IMG/VR virus record: IMGVR_UViG_3300029998_000013
Coordinates: 114,321-178,320 of that record
From: a virus
DNA: 64,000 nt
Direction: 5' to 3' (one strand)
A program made the position numbers and the translations under genes. Below, in pieces: positions 62,221 through 64,000 of the stretch (position 1 is its first letter; the number at the start of each line of letters is the position of its first letter). Under the pieces are notes generated by a model, which saw only the letters and a program-made list of their open reading frames with translations, searched no databases and was not told the DNA's origin.

Positions 62221-62236
62221 CTTAAAAATTAACAAG

Positions 62237-62386
62237 ATGAAACAAGAAGATAAGAGCAAGAGCTCTAGCTTTGTGAAAGAAAAGCATGATCCGTTTATTT
62301 TTGAGGGAAGTAAACTTCCTAAAGAATTGCAAAACAAAAATGTACAAGAAAAAAAGCCTAAAGAAATACATGAACATTTCTTTTAG
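62237..62386 (+). CDS. Small hydrophilic protein, 49 aa
   Basis: ATG 62237 to TAG 62384. Lys/Glu/Ser-rich (MKQEDKSKSSSFVKEKHDPF, ending EIHEHFF). Follows a structured RNA element. Short and of low complexity; coding supported by spacing and AAC-rich leader only. Confidence 0.45.
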   Translation: MKQEDKSKSSSFVKEKHDPFIFEGSKLPKELQNKNVQEKKPKEIHEHFF

Positions 62387-62412
62387 GATTACCTAACCTT
62401 ATAACTGAAAAC

Positions 62413-62559
62413 ATGAATCCTTTTGACGAAATTTTGAACAAGATTTTAGATTCTCCACTACCTGTGGAGATTTTTACTGATGTGTTTACTAACTTAGGTC
62501 TTGAACCCTCTGCAGTCATCAAGCAACTTGAAGAAACTTATGATGACTGGGATAAATAA
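62413..62559 (+). CDS. Small acidic protein, 48 aa
   Basis: ATG 62413 to TAA 62557. MNPFDEILNKILDSPLPVEI, then TNLGLEPSAVIKQLEETYDD WDK. Helical, acidic, TGG Trp. Ends 5 nt before the next ATG. Not recognised. Confidence 0.5.
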   Translation: MNPFDEILNKILDSPLPVEIFTDVFTNLGLEPSAVIKQLEETYDDWDK

Positions 62560-62564
62560 TTACT

Positions 62565-62915
62565 ATGGAAAATCCAATTTGGACTACGTTATGTGTTATT
62601 GCATTAATTTTTCTGTATAGTTTTTTAACTAATCGACCTGTACTGTATCGGCATGAACTGAAAAGAATGATTGGATTATTCCGTAGACATCCTGAATTGG
62701 ATGCTATGTCAGCATGCAGACAAGTGACCCATTTAGACATACAAGCTCGTAAACTCTTTCAATTTTTGGATGAGTTGTTTGTATTGTTTGACTATAATTC
62801 CAGTGCTTTTCATTGGGATGAATTGATTGAATACAAATCCCGAGAGAAATTCTTGAAGGATGCAATGGCTTATATCAAATCTACTAAGTTACCTCCTAAA
62901 AAATCTATTATTTAA
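62565..62915 (+). CDS. Membrane-anchored early protein, 116 aa
   Basis: Residues ~6-22 are a membrane segment (WTTLCVIALIFLYSFL), followed by a basic then mixed helical domain (LKRMIGLFRRHPELDAMSAC) and a Lys/Pro-rich end. Probably an inner-membrane protein facing the cytoplasm. Not recognised. Confidence 0.6.
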   Translation: MENPIWTTLCVIALIFLYSFLTNRPVLYRHELKRMIGLFRRHPELDAMSACRQVTHLDIQARKLFQFLDELFVLFDYNSSAFHWDELIEYKSREKFLKDAMAYIKSTKLPPKKSII

Positions 62916-62945
62916 TATGGATTACACTAAACTTAAATTAATAGT

Positions 62946-63428
62946 ATGTGGACGATGATTATTGTCGGCATTATTGCTGTGATTATTTTCTTTATCTGTG
63001 TTGCTATTTGCAGTCCTGTAGAAGAAATTGGATGTGTTCCAGCTATTATTGTTCTAATTATAGGTTTTATAATTGGAATTTGGATTGATGGAACTATCGT
63101 TCAAAAGACAACTAGGTATGAAATACTTTCTTTACAAGATGTAAGTCAAGTAAAAGGTAGATTCTTCTTAGGGTCTGGAACTATTAATGGTCAGATGGTT
63201 TATACCTTCTACTATAAAAGTGGTCAAGACATTGTGGGTCAACAATTAAATTGGGGTGAGGTAACTCTTAGGGAAACTACAGATAAACCTCATTTTGATA
63301 TCATTACTTACAAGCAAGGAGATACTCCTAAAGATGCTTTCGCTATTGATCATATTCCTTCGGATCAGTACATTATTTACATTCCTAAGGGCACTATCAA
63401 ACAAGATTTTGTCCTTGATGCCTTATAG
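62946..63428 (+). CDS. Membrane protein with two TM segments, 160 aa
   Basis: ATG 62946 to TAG 63426. Two hydrophobic stretches (residues ~4-24 and ~30-50, IIVLIIGFIIGIWIDG) are followed by a beta-rich soluble domain (~55-155). Could be a superinfection-immunity-type envelope protein, but no motif shows this. Confidence 0.6.
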   Translation: MWTMIIVGIIAVIIFFICVAICSPVEEIGCVPAIIVLIIGFIIGIWIDGTIVQKTTRYEILSLQDVSQVKGRFFLGSGTINGQMVYTFYYKSGQDIVGQQLNWGEVTLRETTDKPHFDIITYKQGDTPKDAFAIDHIPSDQYIIYIPKGTIKQDFVLDAL

Positions 63429-63489
63429 TGAGAACTTAACCAATTCTTACTATCTTAAGTATTCTGCCAATATTTAAGTATTTTACCGG

Positions 63490-63600
63490 ATGGAAGTGGC
63501 AGCTTCACAAGAACAAATAAAACTTAATGAAACAGCAAGTTCACTTCCTATTACAATCGCAATGATGAGTGCACCAAGTTCGGTAATAAGCTTCGGCTGA
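63490..63600 (+). CDS. Short ORF ending at TGA, possible readthrough gene, 36 aa
   Basis: MEVAASQEQIKLNETASSLP, TIAMMSAPSSVISFG, then TGA 63598. If TGA codons at 63598 and 63616 were Trp, the frame would continue through a membrane-like stretch (WIIPIIWSLADYF) into the next gene. Either a small gene or the 5' part of a longer one. Confidence 0.35.
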   Translation: MEVAASQEQIKLNETASSLPITIAMMSAPSSVISFG

Positions 63601-63660
63601 ATAATTCCGATAATTTGAAGTTTAGCTGATTATTTTTACAACCTTAGAAAACACAGAAAG

Positions 63661-64000
63661 ATGGGTAAAATTTGGAGATTAAAGAACCAAGAAGAATTTA
63701 CAAGTACAGGGCGCTGGGACGTAGCAAAAGGAATGCCAGTTGGTTGGAATTCTGAGAAGAAAATGAACTATTTATTAGGTAAAAGACTTCCTAACTCTCA
63801 ATACAGCGCTTGCCGTAATAGTGAAGTAGTGGTTGTTGATAACTGGAAAATTGGTCCATTGGATTATATTCAAGATGAAGAACCGTTTGCAGTTACAGGA
63901 ACACCTGAAGCTCCGCATTTTGACTTTGATCGTTTGTCTAAAGAGATTAATACTATGTTTCAGAGTAAGCTTGATAAAGCTAAGGCTGATCATACCACTC
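63661..64000 (+). CDS. Early/middle protein, 3' end outside window
   Basis: ATG 63661; 113 codons are present. GKIWRLKNQEEFTSTGRWDV and AKGMPVGWNSEKKMNYLLGK start the protein; all Trp are TGG. It continues beyond the right edge with a charged helix (LDKAKADHTT). Not recognised. Confidence 0.55.
   Translation, partial: MGKIWRLKNQEEFTSTGRWDVAKGMPVGWNSEKKMNYLLGKRLPNSQYSACRNSEVVVVDNWKIGPLDYIQDEEPFAVTGTPEAPHFDFDRLSKEINTMFQSKLDKAKADHTT

Noticed and set aside
1-64000. CRISPR array, insertion sequence or integrase
   Set aside because: No regularly spaced repeat-spacer array, transposase or integrase motif was found; the only phased repeats are the four iterons at 52484-52560.

Overview
This window looks like about 64 kb of a crAss-like phage (order Crassvirales). 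The main evidence is a contiguous minus-strand head and tail module (large terminase, portal, scaffold-like protein, major capsid protein, neck and tail proteins) together with small proteins and gene order that I recognise from crAss-like phages. Base composition is AT-rich in the late block. Several intergenic regions carry TAnnTTTG boxes like the -7 element of Bacteroidota promoters, so a Bacteroidota host is likely (inference).

TGA is read as tryptophan in the late block. Many minus-strand frames, and one plus-strand gene at 47.5-49.3 kb, are open only if TGA is sense. TAA and TAG remain stops. Read this way, the fragments join into a 476-aa capsid protein, a 695-aa terminase, a 740-aa portal and a 4301-aa fibre, and the TGA positions fall where family members have Trp (for example the GIWTEGWGH motif of the lysozyme). 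A tRNA with anticodon UCA lies at 46922-47017. In the plus-strand block from 52.8 kb rightward, TGA behaves as an ordinary stop, including ATGA stop/start overlaps.

Layout. 1-14.7 kb (minus): tail and neck proteins, capsid and scaffold-like protein. 14.9-35.8 kb (minus): receptor-binding module with a 12.9-kb fibre gene (ConA-like, CotH-like, leucine-rich and GLUG-like parts), smaller fibre-associated proteins, lysozyme, a holin-like protein and a beta-helix-like protein. 35.8-43.6 kb (minus): portal, terminase and conserved small proteins. 43.6-47.2 kb (minus): spanin-like pair, PD-(D/E)XK nuclease, GAF-like membrane protein, PhoH ATPase and the UCA tRNA; this stretch uses no TGA codons. 47.5-49.3 kb (plus): a zincin-like protein. 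49.3-52.3 kb (minus): nine tightly packed small genes headed by a winged-helix regulator. 52.3-52.8 kb: a divergent control region with iteron-like repeats. 52.8-64 kb (plus): an early-type block of small, mostly unrecognised genes.

The early block is unusual because its spacers (55.6-56.8, 57.8-58.8, 59.9-60.2 and 60.7-60.9 kb) are GC-richer than the late genes. They are packed with perfect hairpins, many capped by GNRA or UNCG tetraloops, and contain two tRNA-like folds whose anticodon arms are not normal. These spacers are the best candidates here for undescribed structured RNAs.
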